Counted from the stretch's first letter, positions 30,048-42,316 are shown. The stretch: DNA of 64,000 nt from Dolomedes plantarius (GCA_907164885.2 OU015490.1:213617844-213681843), one strand, 5' to 3'. Notes: generated from the letters alone by a model not told the origin. A program made the numbers and translations.

Positions 30048-31013
30048 TCATCTGTTATTTGCGTAGTATCCTCTATTGTCTCTGTCATATCCTCTATGGT
30101 TTTTTTGGTGTCCTCTGTTGTTATTTTCTGCACGTTGATAGTGTCTCTGTTCATCATGTCTTGGCGTATTGCTGTAATTTCCTTCATTTTGTCCTCTGGG
30201 TTGATCATAATTAATCCACCTCCTTCTGTAGTTTAGCTCCGAGTCTCTGCGCGCTGTCTCACTGTCACCGAAGTTTCGACGATCGCCGGCGGTAAAGTCT
30301 CTTCTTCCTTCCGGAGCGATACGCGGTGCCGACCGTGGTACCGGCAGATGAATTTTTCTCGCATTTTCCAGCCATTCGAAAGGGGTTCGTATCTCTTGCA
30401 ACGAGAACAAAGTTCGTATGTTTCCTGGCGCGTCTAATGACAGTGTTTCTATTATTTCACTGTCTGTTTTATGAAGTTGTTTTCCCAGTTCTAGTTTTTC
30501 CTTGAAATATTGGAAGAGGTCATCATTGTCATTTAATTTTAGTGTCCTAAACCTTGTAATTAATTCTTCTCTGCTCTTTGAAAAAATGGACAGCAGTTGT
30601 TTTTTAATAATTTTGTAATCTTCTTTATATAGTTCCGTGGATATTATTATTTCTTGAATATCCGGGCTAACATACTTCATCAGGTTTTCTTTTTTCCATA
30701 TCTCATTTACTTCGAATGCTTCGCAACGTTCTTCGAATAACTGGAACCACTGGTAAATGTTCTTTATCTTATTATTGTCATAAAATGGAATCGCTAATGT
30801 TATATCAGTCTTGTTTTTTCTTTCGAGCGGTTTTTCTTTCAATATTGCTTCTTGAATTTTTTCTGTGCAGCTTGGTAAATTTTTTAAGGTAGGTTTCTTT
30901 TCATTATTCGCTTGATCGACATTTTCATTTCCGGTGTTCATTTGTTCTTGAATCCAAATGTCGTCGAGTGTTATTCCGTGGTATTCATCTTTCACTTCAG
31001 TCTTCGATGCCAT
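30048..31013 (-). CDS. gag: Gypsy Gag polyprotein (321 residues, intact)
   Basis: Starts at ATG 31013, ~120 bases inside the 5' LTR, and ends at TGA 30048-30050. Residues ~75-225 form the capsid-like part: PFYDNNKIKNIYQWFQLFEE, then ENLMKYVSPDIQEII, then SREELITRFRTLKLNDND, with helix-rich composition typical of Gypsy capsids. The C-terminus (from ~235) is dominated by Arg, Asn, Gly and Tyr, with several RG and RGY steps, and has no CCHC zinc knuckle. RNA binding would have to use this basic tail. The reading frame continues after TGA into pol, with the sequence TGACTT at the junction. Length and lack of internal stops suggest the gene was functional until recently. Confidence 0.9.
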   Translation of the reverse strand: MASKTEVKDEYHGITLDDIWIQEQMNTGNENVDQANNEKKPTLKNLPSCTEKIQEAILKEKPLERKNKTDITLAIPFYDNNKIKNIYQWFQLFEERCEAFEVNEIWKKENLMKYVSPDIQEIIISTELYKEDYKIIKKQLLSIFSKSREELITRFRTLKLNDNDDLFQYFKEKLELGKQLHKTDSEIIETLSLDAPGNIRTLFSLQEIRTPFEWLENARKIHLPVPRSAPRIAPEGRRDFTAGDRRNFGDSETARRDSELNYRRRWINYDQPRGQNEGNYSNTPRHDEQRHYQRAENNNRGHQKNHRGYDRDNRGYYANNR

Positions 31014-31134
31014 GGTGTATTATTTTTTTTATCGTCGTTCCATAAATTTTCGCACTTTAGTGCTAATCCAAAAGTGAGGCGGGTTTTTTTTTTCTTACTC
31101 CCTGCGTTGTTCTTTTTCAATCCTGCGCGGCTCT

Positions 31135-31628
31135 TGACGGACTTCAGATCACGCCCGTACTATTAAATGATGTTGCAGTCAACTCTTAATTCTGGTGGCG
31201 AGTGGTAAATAATGTAGTCCGATACATAATGCATAGTTCTATTGTAATCCAATTTATTTCTTCAATGTCGAAATAACCACCGTTCCAAGCGAAATATAAT
31301 TGTTGTTCGCCATTTCTTTCTGGCGACTGAGCATACCATTACGCACCCAGTATCATCGAAAAACTCCCGCGATCTGCATACTTTTTCATGGTTAAGCTCC
31401 ACACGTACTCTTTTTGCGCCTGCGTAGAGATTCAAAATAGATGTTTGATGGCCGCCATGCGCTAATTCCCTGTACCCCGTTCTAAAAATAATTCCTCTAA
31501 GTTGGGAAAACACACACTTTCGCTCTCAGAGGATCTGATTCTATCGCATTTCCTGCGCTTTATGATAATAGATAAAACTCGAAGCCCCCTTTGATTTTAA
31601 GGTAATTATTTCGTTCCCGCTTAAGTCC

Positions 31629-31632
<4 letters not shown>
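31135..31632 (-). repeat. 5' LTR of the Gypsy element
   Basis: 498 bp copy of the LTR at 23899-24396, with 8 substitutions and no indels. Ends TGAC... and ...GACA on the plus strand. Being upstream of gag in element sense it would supply promoter and transcription start, though I cannot place a TATA box with confidence. Confidence 0.95.

Positions 31633-31665
<33 letters not shown>
31633..31665. repeat. (TA)n at the right border of the Gypsy element
   Basis: Thirty-three bases of TA, the continuation of the array interrupted by the element. Confidence 0.9.
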
Positions 31666-31667
<2 letters not shown>

Positions 31668-31904
31668 TCATTGTTAATGTAAAATGTTACAAGAGGAGAT
31701 CGTTTCGAATGAATCGGTATATATCTCCATCTTTAGAAACCGTCCCAGAATTTGGGTATTTGTTAGGTGATATGAAAAATGCAATCAATAATCCCAGTTA
31801 TAAAATCTTGTCGAACTTCATGAATCCTTTCACGATTTTAGGACAATCTTCTGAATCTTTAAGCGGAGTTTTTCTGGTAAATAGATAGAATCATAACAAA
31901 ACAC

Positions 31905-32143
31905 ACATATCCCACTCCGGTAAGAAAAGTGACACAAATAAAAAATGAAGCATTTGAGAAAAATCAACTTAAAGAATATACAGCTTGAACTAGCAACTCA
32001 ATAAAACTGATATAACTGCCCTCAGGTGGCGAAATTGCGAGATGGAGATGTGTCTCTTTTCGTGCCCAATAGGGAACTTCAGACAAATATTTCAATGAGA
32101 TTTTTTGACTAGTGTCACTTTTCTTGCCTGGCTGCGATATTCA
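31905..32143. mobile_element. MITE, GTGACAC family (copy 2)
   Basis: The left end (ACATATCCCACTCCGGTAAG) and the right end (reverse complement ATATCGCAGCCAGGCAAG) share AAGAAAAGTGACAC just inside. The centre matches copy 1 (9911-10166): TACAGCTTGAACTAGCA, TGCCCTCAGGTGG, GAGATGTGTC. The right end overlaps the start of a tandem duplication. Confidence 0.8.
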
Positions 32144-32580
32144 TTTTAAACTGAAACTGATGAAAAATAAATAGATATATATCATCAAAATAGTGGAACC
32201 TAGATAACTAAAACAAAAACTGGTAAAAGACGTAATAGCAGGAGCATATAATAAATGATAAATAGCAAGCATAAAAAATAGATAAAGATCTCCAGAAAAA
32301 TAATATAAATGGGAATTTTGAAATAGATGAAATTTCTTGACAATCAAATTAAATAATTTTAATTTAACTTCAAGTAATTTTAGAGAATGTCGTGTGCATT
32401 ATCATAGCACGCTTCATAATATTTCACCTTACATGTAAAAAAAAATATTTTTTTAAATCTGCTTCTTTAGATGCGGTCTGGGTTTATAACATTTTTTCTC
32501 GTTCAGATCGCTGGTTATGATTCGATTCTGTAACCAGTTCTTGCCGGGGTACGATATTCTTTTTAAACTGAAACTGATGG

Positions 32581-32613
<33 letters not shown>

Positions 32614-32614
<1 letters not shown>

Positions 32615-34148
32615 TGCTCAAAACAATGAGGGGAGCACATGGTTTTAACGAAATTATGCAAATACTTACACCGATAAGTAACATTAATTAAATCATCCAT
32701 AATTTAAAGCCTAGCAGGAAACAGAAGAAGAAAACTTCATATGCAAATCAAAGTTCATGACGTCAAAAACGAGAAAAAGAACATAAGTTTGGAAATCGGG
32801 ATGTTGCAGAAACGTCTGTTTCACTGCCTTAACTGTGAAATTCGATTGCTCAGTTATTATTTTTTTAAAAAAAGCAGACTTGAAAATGTCTCAACAACGT
32901 GATTTACCGGAATCCATGGCATGGCGTATTATAGACAGACTTGAATCCGGGCAAACACAACGTAGTGTCGATGACGCTGTAGGAGTCGCCAGAACTGTCG
33001 TTGCAAGGCTGTGGAATCGATTCCAAGAAGCAGGGATTGTTGGACGTCGACCAGGGAAAGGTCGGCCACGCGCCACTACAGCAACTGATGACCGGTATAT
33101 AAAGTTAACAGCTCGTCGAAACAGAACAGATAATGTTACGCAGCTGCAAAGACAGTTGCTCTTGGCAACAGGACGAAGGGTGTCTAGCCAAACAGTACGT
33201 AATAGGCTTCATCAGGGAGGTCTCTATGCACGTAGGCCAATGGTCTGCATTCCGTTGACATCACGCCACGGTACAGCCCGAAGATGATAGGCTGCTGAAC
33301 GTCGAGATTATGAGCCAAGTGCTGCTTACAGACGATTCCCGATTCAGTCTGGAGTGTGGCACCCGATGTGTTTTGGAATGGAGGGAAAGGGACACTCGAA
33401 ATAAACCTAAATTCGTTCGTGAAAGGTCACAATACAGACGAGCTGGTTTTATGGTATGGGGTGGTATCGGCATAGGTGGACGTACAGACCTGCATATCAT
33501 TCGGAATGGTACTTTGATAGCCCGAAGGTATGCAGACGAGATACCGAGACCTCGTGTCATACCTTACGTTGCAGTCATTGGAGATTCCTTTGTTTTCCAG
33601 CATGATAATGCCAGACCGCATACAGCTCGTCTTGTGGAGAACATGCTTGAAGCTGAAACAATACAGAGTATGGAATGGCCAGCGTGCTCTCCTGACCTGA
33701 ATCCAATCGAGCATGTTTGGGACATGCACGGACGACGCATTGCTGCAAGACCAAGGCATCCTTTTACTCTCCGATACTTGGAGATTGTGCTTCTTGAGGA
33801 GTGGAACAGTATTTCCTAAAGTCTTATCGATAACATCATCGCATGCATGGAAAACAGGTGTGCAGCAGTCTTAGCTGTTCGAGGAGACCGCACGCCATAT
33901 TAAAAATCTTGCATCATTTCTAAATAATACTTTTTTTTATCGTTTACATGTAACCAAATTGTTGCCCTAAATCATCTTTATCATGTTTTTTCCATACTTT
34001 CAAAGAAAAGCTTAATTACAAATTTTTTAGGTCTTTTTTCTGTATTGCGCATTGATACGCGTGTACTATCCATTTTATGCCAATACGTGGCTGTCTCGCA
34101 CGGTTTTCTTAACTTCTTTGCTTGCTCCTCTAATTTTTTTTATCAGTG
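32614..34148 (+). mobile_element. Tc1-like DNA transposon, copy B
   Basis: The left end CTGCTCAAAACAATGAGGGG lacks the first CA of the sister copies. The right end ATCAGTG is also altered from GAGCAGTG. TA adjoins both sides; the left flank is (TA)n (32584-32613). Length ~1535 bp. The gene runs on the plus strand. Confidence 0.9.
32886..33903 (+). pseudogene. Tc1-like DD34E transposase (copy B), one central lesion
   Basis: The natural start is ATG at 32886 (MSQQRDLPESMAW); an upstream in-frame GTG is not needed. Residues 1-130 hold the two helix-turn-helix motifs (RSVDDAVGVARTVVARLW and SSQTVRNRLHQGG), separated by the GRRPGKGRPRATT linker. At ~33285 two stops (TGATAG) and a small deletion remove the WAAEH...HDW segment and shift frame. 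Downstream the catalytic residues are kept: LTDDSRF, FQHDNARP and SPDLNPIEH with D-to-E spacing 34. A further frameshift comes after EEWNSI before the terminal TPY and TAA. Of the three copies this one keeps the most complete C-terminal half. Confidence 0.9.
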
Positions 34149-34510
34149 TATATCATTAGAATAGTCGTACCTAGATACCTGAAACAAAAACTGGAAAAAG
34201 ACGTAATAGAAGTAGAATATTTTGAAGGATAAATAGCAAGCATAAAAAATATGAAAAATCTCCAGAAAATTAATATGACTGTGAATGTTGAAACGGATGA
34301 AATTTCATTCCAATATAAAAAAATCGTTTTAATTCAACTTAAAATAATTTTAGAGAAAGCCGTGTGTGTTAACTTATTCGCATTTTTGTTTTATTATTTT
34401 TGATAAATAATATTAAAAAAAATCTGTGTTTTTTTAGATGCAATCAGAATTGATTAATTATTTTTTCTCGCTGTGATTACTCGTTATGATTATATGATGC
34501 AACCAGTGGG

Positions 34511-35454
34511 CCAACAAAAGACTGACGTTTTTTGAAGGTTATAAAGCAGACTCAGAAAAATGTTTCTAAATCGGTATGTTAGAACAGTAGCTAAGGAAAT
34601 TCAGAAACGTGCGTTAATGAGAACGTTAACCAGTCATCGATCGCTGTTTAAGAATTTCCCTCATACTTTACTTACGTTAATACTTTATGATTATGTTTCT
34701 TGTTCATTTCAGTATTTGAGTTTTAACATTCATTAGTACAAAAATAATGGCTTCAATACCACCGAATACACTTATTATCTAAAAATATCTTTCACTTGAA
34801 GTAATCGACAAAAGTGGAATTTTTACTCTCCTAAGAGTATAGAGAAAATTAATAGTTTGTTTCGACGTAGATTCCGGTGATACCGTTATTTTGAAGTAAA
34901 ATCACTAGTTCGTGACCACAGAATGTTTTTTTATTCTGTATAATGATTGAATAGTGTCGGTTGTCAGTAAATTCAAAAAGGTATATTTGTAAAAACATAT
35001 TGGCGGCCAAACGGGATTCAAACTTACCTTGCTTGGAAAATACCTGTGAAAGCTTTGTTTCCACCTTTTGTAGGTTTTCTTAATTCTTGTCAATTAGAAA
35101 AAAAATCGAAACAAGAAAGGAGATGACGTTTTTCATATGATTGAGTGCCATGATTCAAAATATAAAATAAATATTTAATTTTCTCTTTCTTTTAAAGAAA
35201 GTACTTTTATTTAGTAAATCAATGTGTTTTACTCTACAATATGATGTCTAAGATCTATTTAGCCAATTTAAAACGAAACAAATTTTTGAAATTTGTCCTC
35301 GTTAATAGTTAAATGTAGCACAACAATCAAAACTCTAATTTCAATTCCATAAATTAAATCACACTGATTGTGGCAGTTGAAACTGACAAAATCTCAAAAA
35401 TGGAAAAAAAAAGTATGTTAAAATTAACTCAATAAACTACCGCAACATAAATAT
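34511..35454. other. No gene recognised
   Basis: AT-rich. Short open frames on the minus strand (e.g. 34849-35064) show no domain features. Confidence 0.55.
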
Positions 35455-35740
35455 AGTAATTCCATTTACTAATTTAAAATAATATCTGGCATACTGTCAG
35501 TTAGAGCAGAAACATTATTTCATTTGCTACCATTAATTTCGAATGGAATCTCTCAGCTAACGAAGCTGAACGGAAAGCAGCACATACATTATTACATTGT
35601 TTTTTGTTAGCATACAGGTTCCGAACTAAATATCATAATGTTTATTCAGTCGTTAAAATGTCCCAATGTCCAGCTGAAAAAAAATCAAATGTGTTCATTT
35701 TCCATTAGCTTTTATCCTGACATATGTTGAAAACGTGTAG
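35455..35740 (+). repeat. Left arm of a 3.1 kb inverted repeat
   Basis: Matches 38235-38545 in reverse complement over ~290 bases with roughly 80% identity. Landmarks in both: TTTCGAATGGAATCTCTCAG (vs TTTCGAATGAATTCTCTCAG), TGTCCAGCTG, CATTAGCTTTTA, GACATATGTTGAAAA. It encloses the Helitron-like units. Confidence 0.75.
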
Positions 35741-37444
<1,704 letters not shown>

Positions 37445-38203
37445 TATATATATATAACAGTTCCGTAACTGACTGACAGACAACGTACAGACCAAACTGC
37501 TGGAAATAAAGGGCTGAAATTTTGCATGGCGATTCTTCTTATAGTGTAGGGGTGCACTACGAGGGATTTTAGAGAAATTCTTCTTAGATTTTTTTTAAAT
37601 TAAATTTTTAAGCTTTTTATATAATATTCTTTAAAGTGTGCATGTAAAATAATAATCCGAGGGTTATAAACTTTATAACACGAGAAAGATCATAAAAATT
37701 CCTTTAAAATGAAATCATTTTCGAATCTTTACCTCCATTTTCTGTTTTCTGAAGAATTTTTAAAGATTAATTTTTAGAATTTAATTTATTAAATGCTGAT
37801 CATGTGGTTTCTTTTCTTTTAATTTTGAGTCACGTGCATAACAACGAAATAGACAAAAAAAATCTCTTGCTAATGCGGCAGACGATTGGACACTATCCAA
37901 AAAAATATTATCATACAGTAAAAGAAATGTTACTCAAACTGTACTATATTAACTGTACTATATTATTGAGTATGTTTTATGAGATATAATTTGAATATTT
38001 TCTTCTACATTATTTTGTCTATAAAAATATCTGTTACAATTTTTTATAAATATATTTTTTTGTTGTTTTTGTACATCAATTGCATACATTGATCTGTGTA
38101 TTTATTATAAAATATTTATACATATTTTTGGAATTAATTGCGTACATTGACCGTTGTATTTAACTTGAATGTATTCTGTAGCGAAGTACGGGTTTTTAGC
38201 TAG
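37445..38203 (+). mobile_element. Helitron-like non-autonomous unit 2
   Basis: Begins TATATATATAACAGTTCCG directly after the CTAG end of unit 1 and ends TACGGGTTTTTAGCTAG, followed by T. It shares the internal segments of unit 1 (TGAAATTTTGCATGG, GGGGTGCACTA, AATGCGGCAGA, GAATGTATTC) without the nested insertion. The two units form a head-to-tail dimer. Confidence 0.6.
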
Positions 38204-38234
38204 TCGTGATATAATTTTTGTGTTAAAAAATAAA

Positions 38235-38545
38235 GTTTTGTTAATTCCAAGTCCTCTTTTTCAACATATGTCTAAAAGCTAATGAATAGTGAATATACTT
38301 GATTCTTTTTACAGCTGGACATTGTGACATTTAAAGTACTGAATAAAAAATGTAATATTTAGTTTGAAATGTTATCGGTAACGAAAAACAACATAATAAT
38401 AATCATGTAGCCTTTCGCTGAGCTTCGTCAGCTGAGAGAATTCATTCGAAATTCGTGGCAGCAAACGAAATAATCTTCATATTCTATTTGACATTATGTG
38501 AGATATTATATTTAATTGGTAAATAGAATTATTACATTTAGATCA
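38235..38545 (-). repeat. Right arm of the 3.1 kb inverted repeat
   Basis: Reverse-complement partner of 35455-35740, ending near AATTGGTAAATAGAATTATT, which mirrors AATTCCATTTACTAATTT at the outer edge of the left arm. Confidence 0.75.
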
Positions 38546-38594
38546 TGGTACCGTGTGCGGCAGACCCATAATACCCATATTTAAAGGGTAACAA

Positions 38595-38881
38595 GTCGCC
38601 CAGTGGCTATGTGGATAAGCCATCAGTCTGCCACGCCGGGGGTGCGGGTTTGATTCCCGCATAAAACTTGGCTGTATTCTGGGGAACCGGTCAGTCTTCC
38701 GCCTGCAATTGGAGCCCCGTCTAGAAAGAGGAGCTGCAACCCATCGTCCATCGCCGGTGTCATCGTTTGTGAATAAAATTCTTCTGTGATTGTGTCATTT
38801 GTCTGTTTCTATGTCTTGTATTCATATGCACACCGGACTGGGGTTTAATGTCGTCATCCCCCAGGGACATTAGAAAAAAAA
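38595..38881 (+). mobile_element. tRNA-derived SINE with 8 bp target duplication
   Basis: Flanked by GGTAACAA at 38587-38594 and 38882-38889. The 5' part is tRNA-like: an A-box-like TGGCTATGTGG (~38604) and a B box GGTTTGATTCC (38647-38657), about 33 bases apart. A ~200 bp body (CGGTCAGTCTTCCGCC, CACCGGACTGGGG) follows, then an A-rich tail. Internal polymerase III promoter elements and target duplication are diagnostic. It depends on a LINE for movement; the partner is not evident here. Confidence 0.9.
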
Positions 38882-38889
38882 GGTAACAA

Positions 38890-39004
38890 AAAACAAACGA
38901 AATATTTTGAAAAAAATTATTTATATTTCCAAAAAGCACTAACAATCTATTTTTTCCGCTAGTTTTTGAGAAGAACATCACTCAGGTGAAGCCCGTTATA
39001 TCTG
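38890..39004. other. Spacer
   Basis: Short AT-rich spacer. No feature seen. Confidence 0.5.
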
Positions 39005-39370
39005 ATGCACTACTGAATCCACACTACTGAAGCACTACTAAATTTTCCATTATTATTTTTGGTCATTTCTGGGGAAATGGCTGAAACTTCCTCAAGAGTA
39101 GCGAGAGTGCTGACTAGTTGAACACTTTTAGGTGTTCTAAAGTTCCGATAGCGACAACATTGTTTCCTTAGTAATGCTGCCGCACTTGCTCTCACATTTG
39201 AAACTCATCGAGGGATTGCTTTTCCAATCAGGAATGACATCAGTTGCATAGAGTTCAACAAACGTTCTAAAATCACTCTGTGTTTCGGTTAAGGAATAAT
39301 TGCTTTTAAAGAAGGCTTCTATAACGAAACCGGGGTATACACAAGACCATCTCACGGTGTCTACTGACAT
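39005..39370 (-). pseudogene. Mariner-type transposase N-terminus, decayed
   Basis: On the minus strand GFVIEAFFKSNYSLTETQ is followed by a degraded stretch and, in another frame, RNFRTPKSVQLVSTLATLEE. This order resembles the N-terminal DNA-binding part of mariner-superfamily transposases common in arthropods: an FVIE-type helix, a TQ.-type recognition helix, then RTP. Several frame changes are present and no catalytic part follows. Confidence 0.55.
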
Positions 39371-39746
39371 CTAGAAAATCTGCCCGAATTCTTGCCACCT
39401 CCTATGCCACTCTACCAGCACCACTCCTTTACCAGTGACCTTCAGAAATGTGGGATTCCATTCTGCCGCACCCTATTGTTCAAATAACTTTGAGTTAAAC
39501 TTAATTTTTTTTTCCGTTTTTGCGATTTTTTCAGTTTCTTCATCAGCAATTGTTGAAATTTAAATTTTGGTATTAAAATTACAGTTTTTATTTATAATCT
39601 ACTTTTATATATTATGGATGACAAATTTCAAAATTACTATTTTGTGTGAAATTGACTAAACACATCTTAGACATCATATTGTGGAGAAAAACATGTTGGT
39701 TTAGTTTATAAAAGCCTCTTTTTCTGTAACAAAATAAATATAAATA
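39371..39746. other. Segment shared with 14415-14515, otherwise no gene
   Basis: GCCCGAATTCTTGCCACC, CCTTTACCAGTGACCTTC and ATTCTGCCGCACC recur, diverged, near 14.4 kb. It lies directly upstream of the transposase relic in that relic's sense, so it may be the non-coding end of the same element. Confidence 0.5.
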
Positions 39747-40330
39747 CAGGGTGTCCTTGCTAAATGTATCCAAAACTCCTGACTTATATTTACGGAACAA
39801 CCTATTAGAATTTTTTAAAAAAATATTTAAATATAAAGAACATATCACCAAATTGTAATATCAATCATAGATTTCTATCATAGTATCATAGATGTCGATG
39901 TGTACACCTTTAGTAGCACCACTTTTTTATAGCACGAATAAGGTCTTAATGGTAATCCTGTTCTCTCTAAGCGTTTCGTAGCATATCAGGGATTATTAGA
40001 ATTTTTTGCTTTGGGATTCATTAAATACGTTGTGTATGAACAAAAAATTGAAACTGTGGTTAGATGAAGAAGCATATCATTCAAGCAATTCGTGTAATAA
40101 CTCCTGATATGCTACGAAACACTTGGAGAGAACTGTATTACCATATACACGTTTGCTGTGCTACACAAGGTGCACGCATCGAAATCTATGATACTATGGT
40201 CGAAATCTATGATTGATATTAAAGCTTGGTGAGATGTTCTTTCTATTTAAATAAATCTTTTAAAATCCAATGAGTAGTTCCGTAAAAAGCAAGTCATGGC
40301 TTTTGGATACCTTTAGTCCAGACACCCTTT
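39747..40330 (+). mobile_element. Mariner-superfamily deletion derivative, ACAGGGTGTC ends
   Basis: Left end CAGGGTGTCCTTGCTAAATG after TA; the right end is its approximate inverse (AAGGTATCCAAAAGCC-type, ending AGACACCCT). Terminal similarity extends ~130 bases (TTTACGGAACAACC vs TTTACGGAACTACT). The centre retains the C-terminus of a transposase: FIKYVVYEQKIETVV, then ITPDMLRNTWRELYYHIHVC. Non-autonomous and old. Confidence 0.75.
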
Positions 40331-40332
40331 AT

Positions 40333-40512
40333 TTATTTTATATCTTGAATCGTTAACACTCGGATATCAAAATCATAATCTGCTTTCTTCAATGCGTATT
40401 TTATGTATTCAAACTCAAAATAAAGAATTGTTGAGTTCACTTCCTTTAAAGTAAATGTCTTGAAGGTCATGATGCACCAATCACGTAAGCACTGAAAACA
40501 CAATAATTTCAT
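40333..40512 (-). other. Exon-like open segment, unit 1 (unidentified protein)
   Basis: On the minus strand a pyrimidine tract and AG (CTTATTTTTTTTTCAG) precede an open frame of ~59 codons (MKLLCFQCLRDW... IKYALKKADYDF... IQDIK) that ends in TAA at the mariner border. The same segment in unit 2 keeps FEFEYIKYALKKAD and KTFTLK.V.S.IL with mostly conservative changes. This may be a real terminal exon, a relic of one, or an element ORF. I do not recognise the protein. Confidence 0.35.
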
Positions 40513-41089
40513 CTGAAAAAAAAATAAGTTCAGTTCCTCTTCAATAAAATTTGAGATAATAATCTCTCCTCTACCAAAATACAGATCAAAGGAGTGGATC
40601 ATTTAAAAATATTTATAAAATGTTTAATAAGTCTCTCGTTTTAATAAAATGTTGAATATTTGAATATATGAAGCATTTAAAATGAGGAACTGACAGAATT
40701 TTTTGTTGCACGACTAACGTCTAAATGGTAATCCAGTTCTCACCAAGTGTTTCGTTGCATATCAGGAGTTATTAGAATTTTTTGCTTGGGGATTCATTAA
40801 ATCCGTTGTGTATGAACAAAAAATTTAAACTGTGAATGAGTTAAAGAAGCGTATCATTCAAGTAATTCGTATAACAACTCCTGATGCCGCGAAACACATG
40901 GAGAGAACTGGATTACCATATACACGTTTGCCGTGCTACACATGGTGCACGCATCGAAATCTATGATACTATGGTCGCAATCTACGATTTACATTAAAAC
41001 TTGTAGAGATGTTCTTTCTACTTAAATTAATCTTTTAAAATTCTAATCAGTAGTTCCGTAAGAATAAGCCATGACTTTTGGACATCTTT

Positions 41090-41248
41090 AGCCGGATACC
41101 CTGTATTTATTTTATACCTTGAATCGCGACACACGTGCATATGAAAAGCGTCATCTGCTTTCTTCAATGCGTATTTGATGTATTCAAACTCGAAATGAAG
41201 CAGAATTGATGAATCCACATCTTTTAGAGTAAAGGTCTTTAAGGTCAT
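41090..41248 (-). other. Exon-like open segment, unit 2
   Basis: Counterpart of the unit 1 segment: MTLKTFTLKDVDSSILL, then FEFEYIKYALKKADDAF. The upstream part has a stop between the acceptor-like tract and the methionine, so this copy is less likely to be functional. The frame reads on into the mariner terminus. Confidence 0.3.
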
Positions 41249-41470
41249 GGGACATCAATCACATAAGCATTGAAAAGTCGATAATTTCAGCCGAAAAAAA
41301 TAATTAGTTCAGTTCCACTTCAATAAAATTTGAGATAATGATCTCTCCTCTTCCAAAATACAGATGAAATAAGTGGATCATTTAAAAATATTTATAAATC
41401 GTTCCAATCATTTTAATAGAAGGTTGGATATTTGAATATAAGAAACATTTGAAAAGAGGAACTGGAAAAA

Positions 41471-41762
41471 AAAAATTGTGGATTTCATTTTCACCTGCAT
41501 TTATTTGCGAGTTCTATTACATTCTGCTCTTCATCAGTTTTTAATTGAAATACTATGTATGACAACGCATTTCTATAAACAAAAATTTAACTCTCGTAAA
41601 TTTATAATGTTATGAGCAGGCACCCAGATGTATTCGTGAGACTTAACTTCCTGTTCAGTTTCTTGTTGCGTTAGAATGCATAAAAAAGGTTTTCAACTTT
41701 TACGTAACGTAACGTAAGAACGAATAGATGTCTGGTGCTACAAATTCAGATTCATAGTATAT
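41471..41762. other. No gene recognised
   Basis: AT-rich spacer; ACGTAACGTAACGTAAG forms a small triple repeat at ~41700. Confidence 0.5.
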
Positions 41763-42316
41763 TGTGATAATGTGACCACAGCACCTCGTAAAAGTATTGT
41801 CATGATTTTTGTGACACAAGACACCAGAGATTCTAGATTAAATTAACGTCCTTTATTGGACTACAAAACTATGTACATTGTTATTTACAAGTAGTAGATG
41901 GGCACCTTACCCGTGCAAACCAAACTCGCTAGGCTCATAGCTAAGTCACAGCTCCCGAGCCTCCAGTCAAATCTCGAAAAGTCGTCTCCGGTTCCTGGTC
42001 TCTCTCTCTGTTGGGTGAGTCGGCGATCCCCTTCTTAAAAGCCCCGCGCTCCTCGTGACAATCCGCCAGCCCGCTGACGTCATCTCGCTTCTGACCACTC
42101 CTTCAGCTGTTTCCCCCCCCCCCGGCTGAAACGACATCCCAGAGTCGGTTCTTTTGTCGGCCGAGGGTCCTCTTTCAACTGGACATCTACCACGCCTCTT
42201 GATGGACGGTCTTGTTAATGATGTTTTTCCAATTTACCTAACAGTAATTGGAGCTGAAAGGTTGCATCGGCCCCTCATCGGGTCTTTGTTAGCCTGAAAA
42301 ATGTACAATTCTCTGG
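41763..42316 (-). repeat. Inverted partial LTR
   Basis: Reverse complement of the 3' ~550 bases of the LTR at 43150-43959, including the polyadenylation signal (TTTATTGGAC here, CCAATAAAG there). Confidence 0.85.

Larger units (their letters stand above)
32121..34510. repeat. Tandem duplication of ~417 bp; second unit split by Tc1 copy B
   Basis: Unit 1 (32121-32537) and unit 2 (32538 to ~34510 without the transposon) share TTCTTGCC, TTTTAAACTGAAACTGATG, then ACAAAAACTGG, AATAGCAAGCATAAAAAAT and AATTTTAGAGAA in the same order. The transposon lies in a (TA)n stretch of unit 2 that is only a short GATATATATC in unit 1. Units are diverged, so the duplication is old. The unit begins with the right end of the neighbouring MITE. 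Confidence 0.8.
39915..41470. repeat. Tandem duplication, two ~776 bp units
   Basis: Unit 1 (~39915-40690) and unit 2 (~40691-41470) each contain the transposase C-terminal relic, the right mariner end and a flanking exon-like segment, in the same order, ending with GAGGAACTG. In unit 2 the right mariner terminus is ATACCCTG followed by TA (41098-41105). Units are perhaps 85% identical. Confidence 0.85.

Noticed and set aside
31100..31135. Primer-binding site of the Gypsy element
   Set aside because: The sequence after the 5' LTR (AGAGCCGCGCAGG in element sense) does not start with TGG and matches no tRNA 3' end that I can name with confidence.
33427..33759. Antisense frames across the Tc1 copies (also 6988-7341, 7405-7695, 57665-58397, 58488-58906)
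   Set aside because: Shadows of the transposase gene on the other strand; the same antisense frames recur in each copy without independent features.
38595..38665. tRNA gene
   Set aside because: A and B boxes are present, but the stems do not close as a tRNA, and the element has a body, tail and target duplication, i.e. a SINE.
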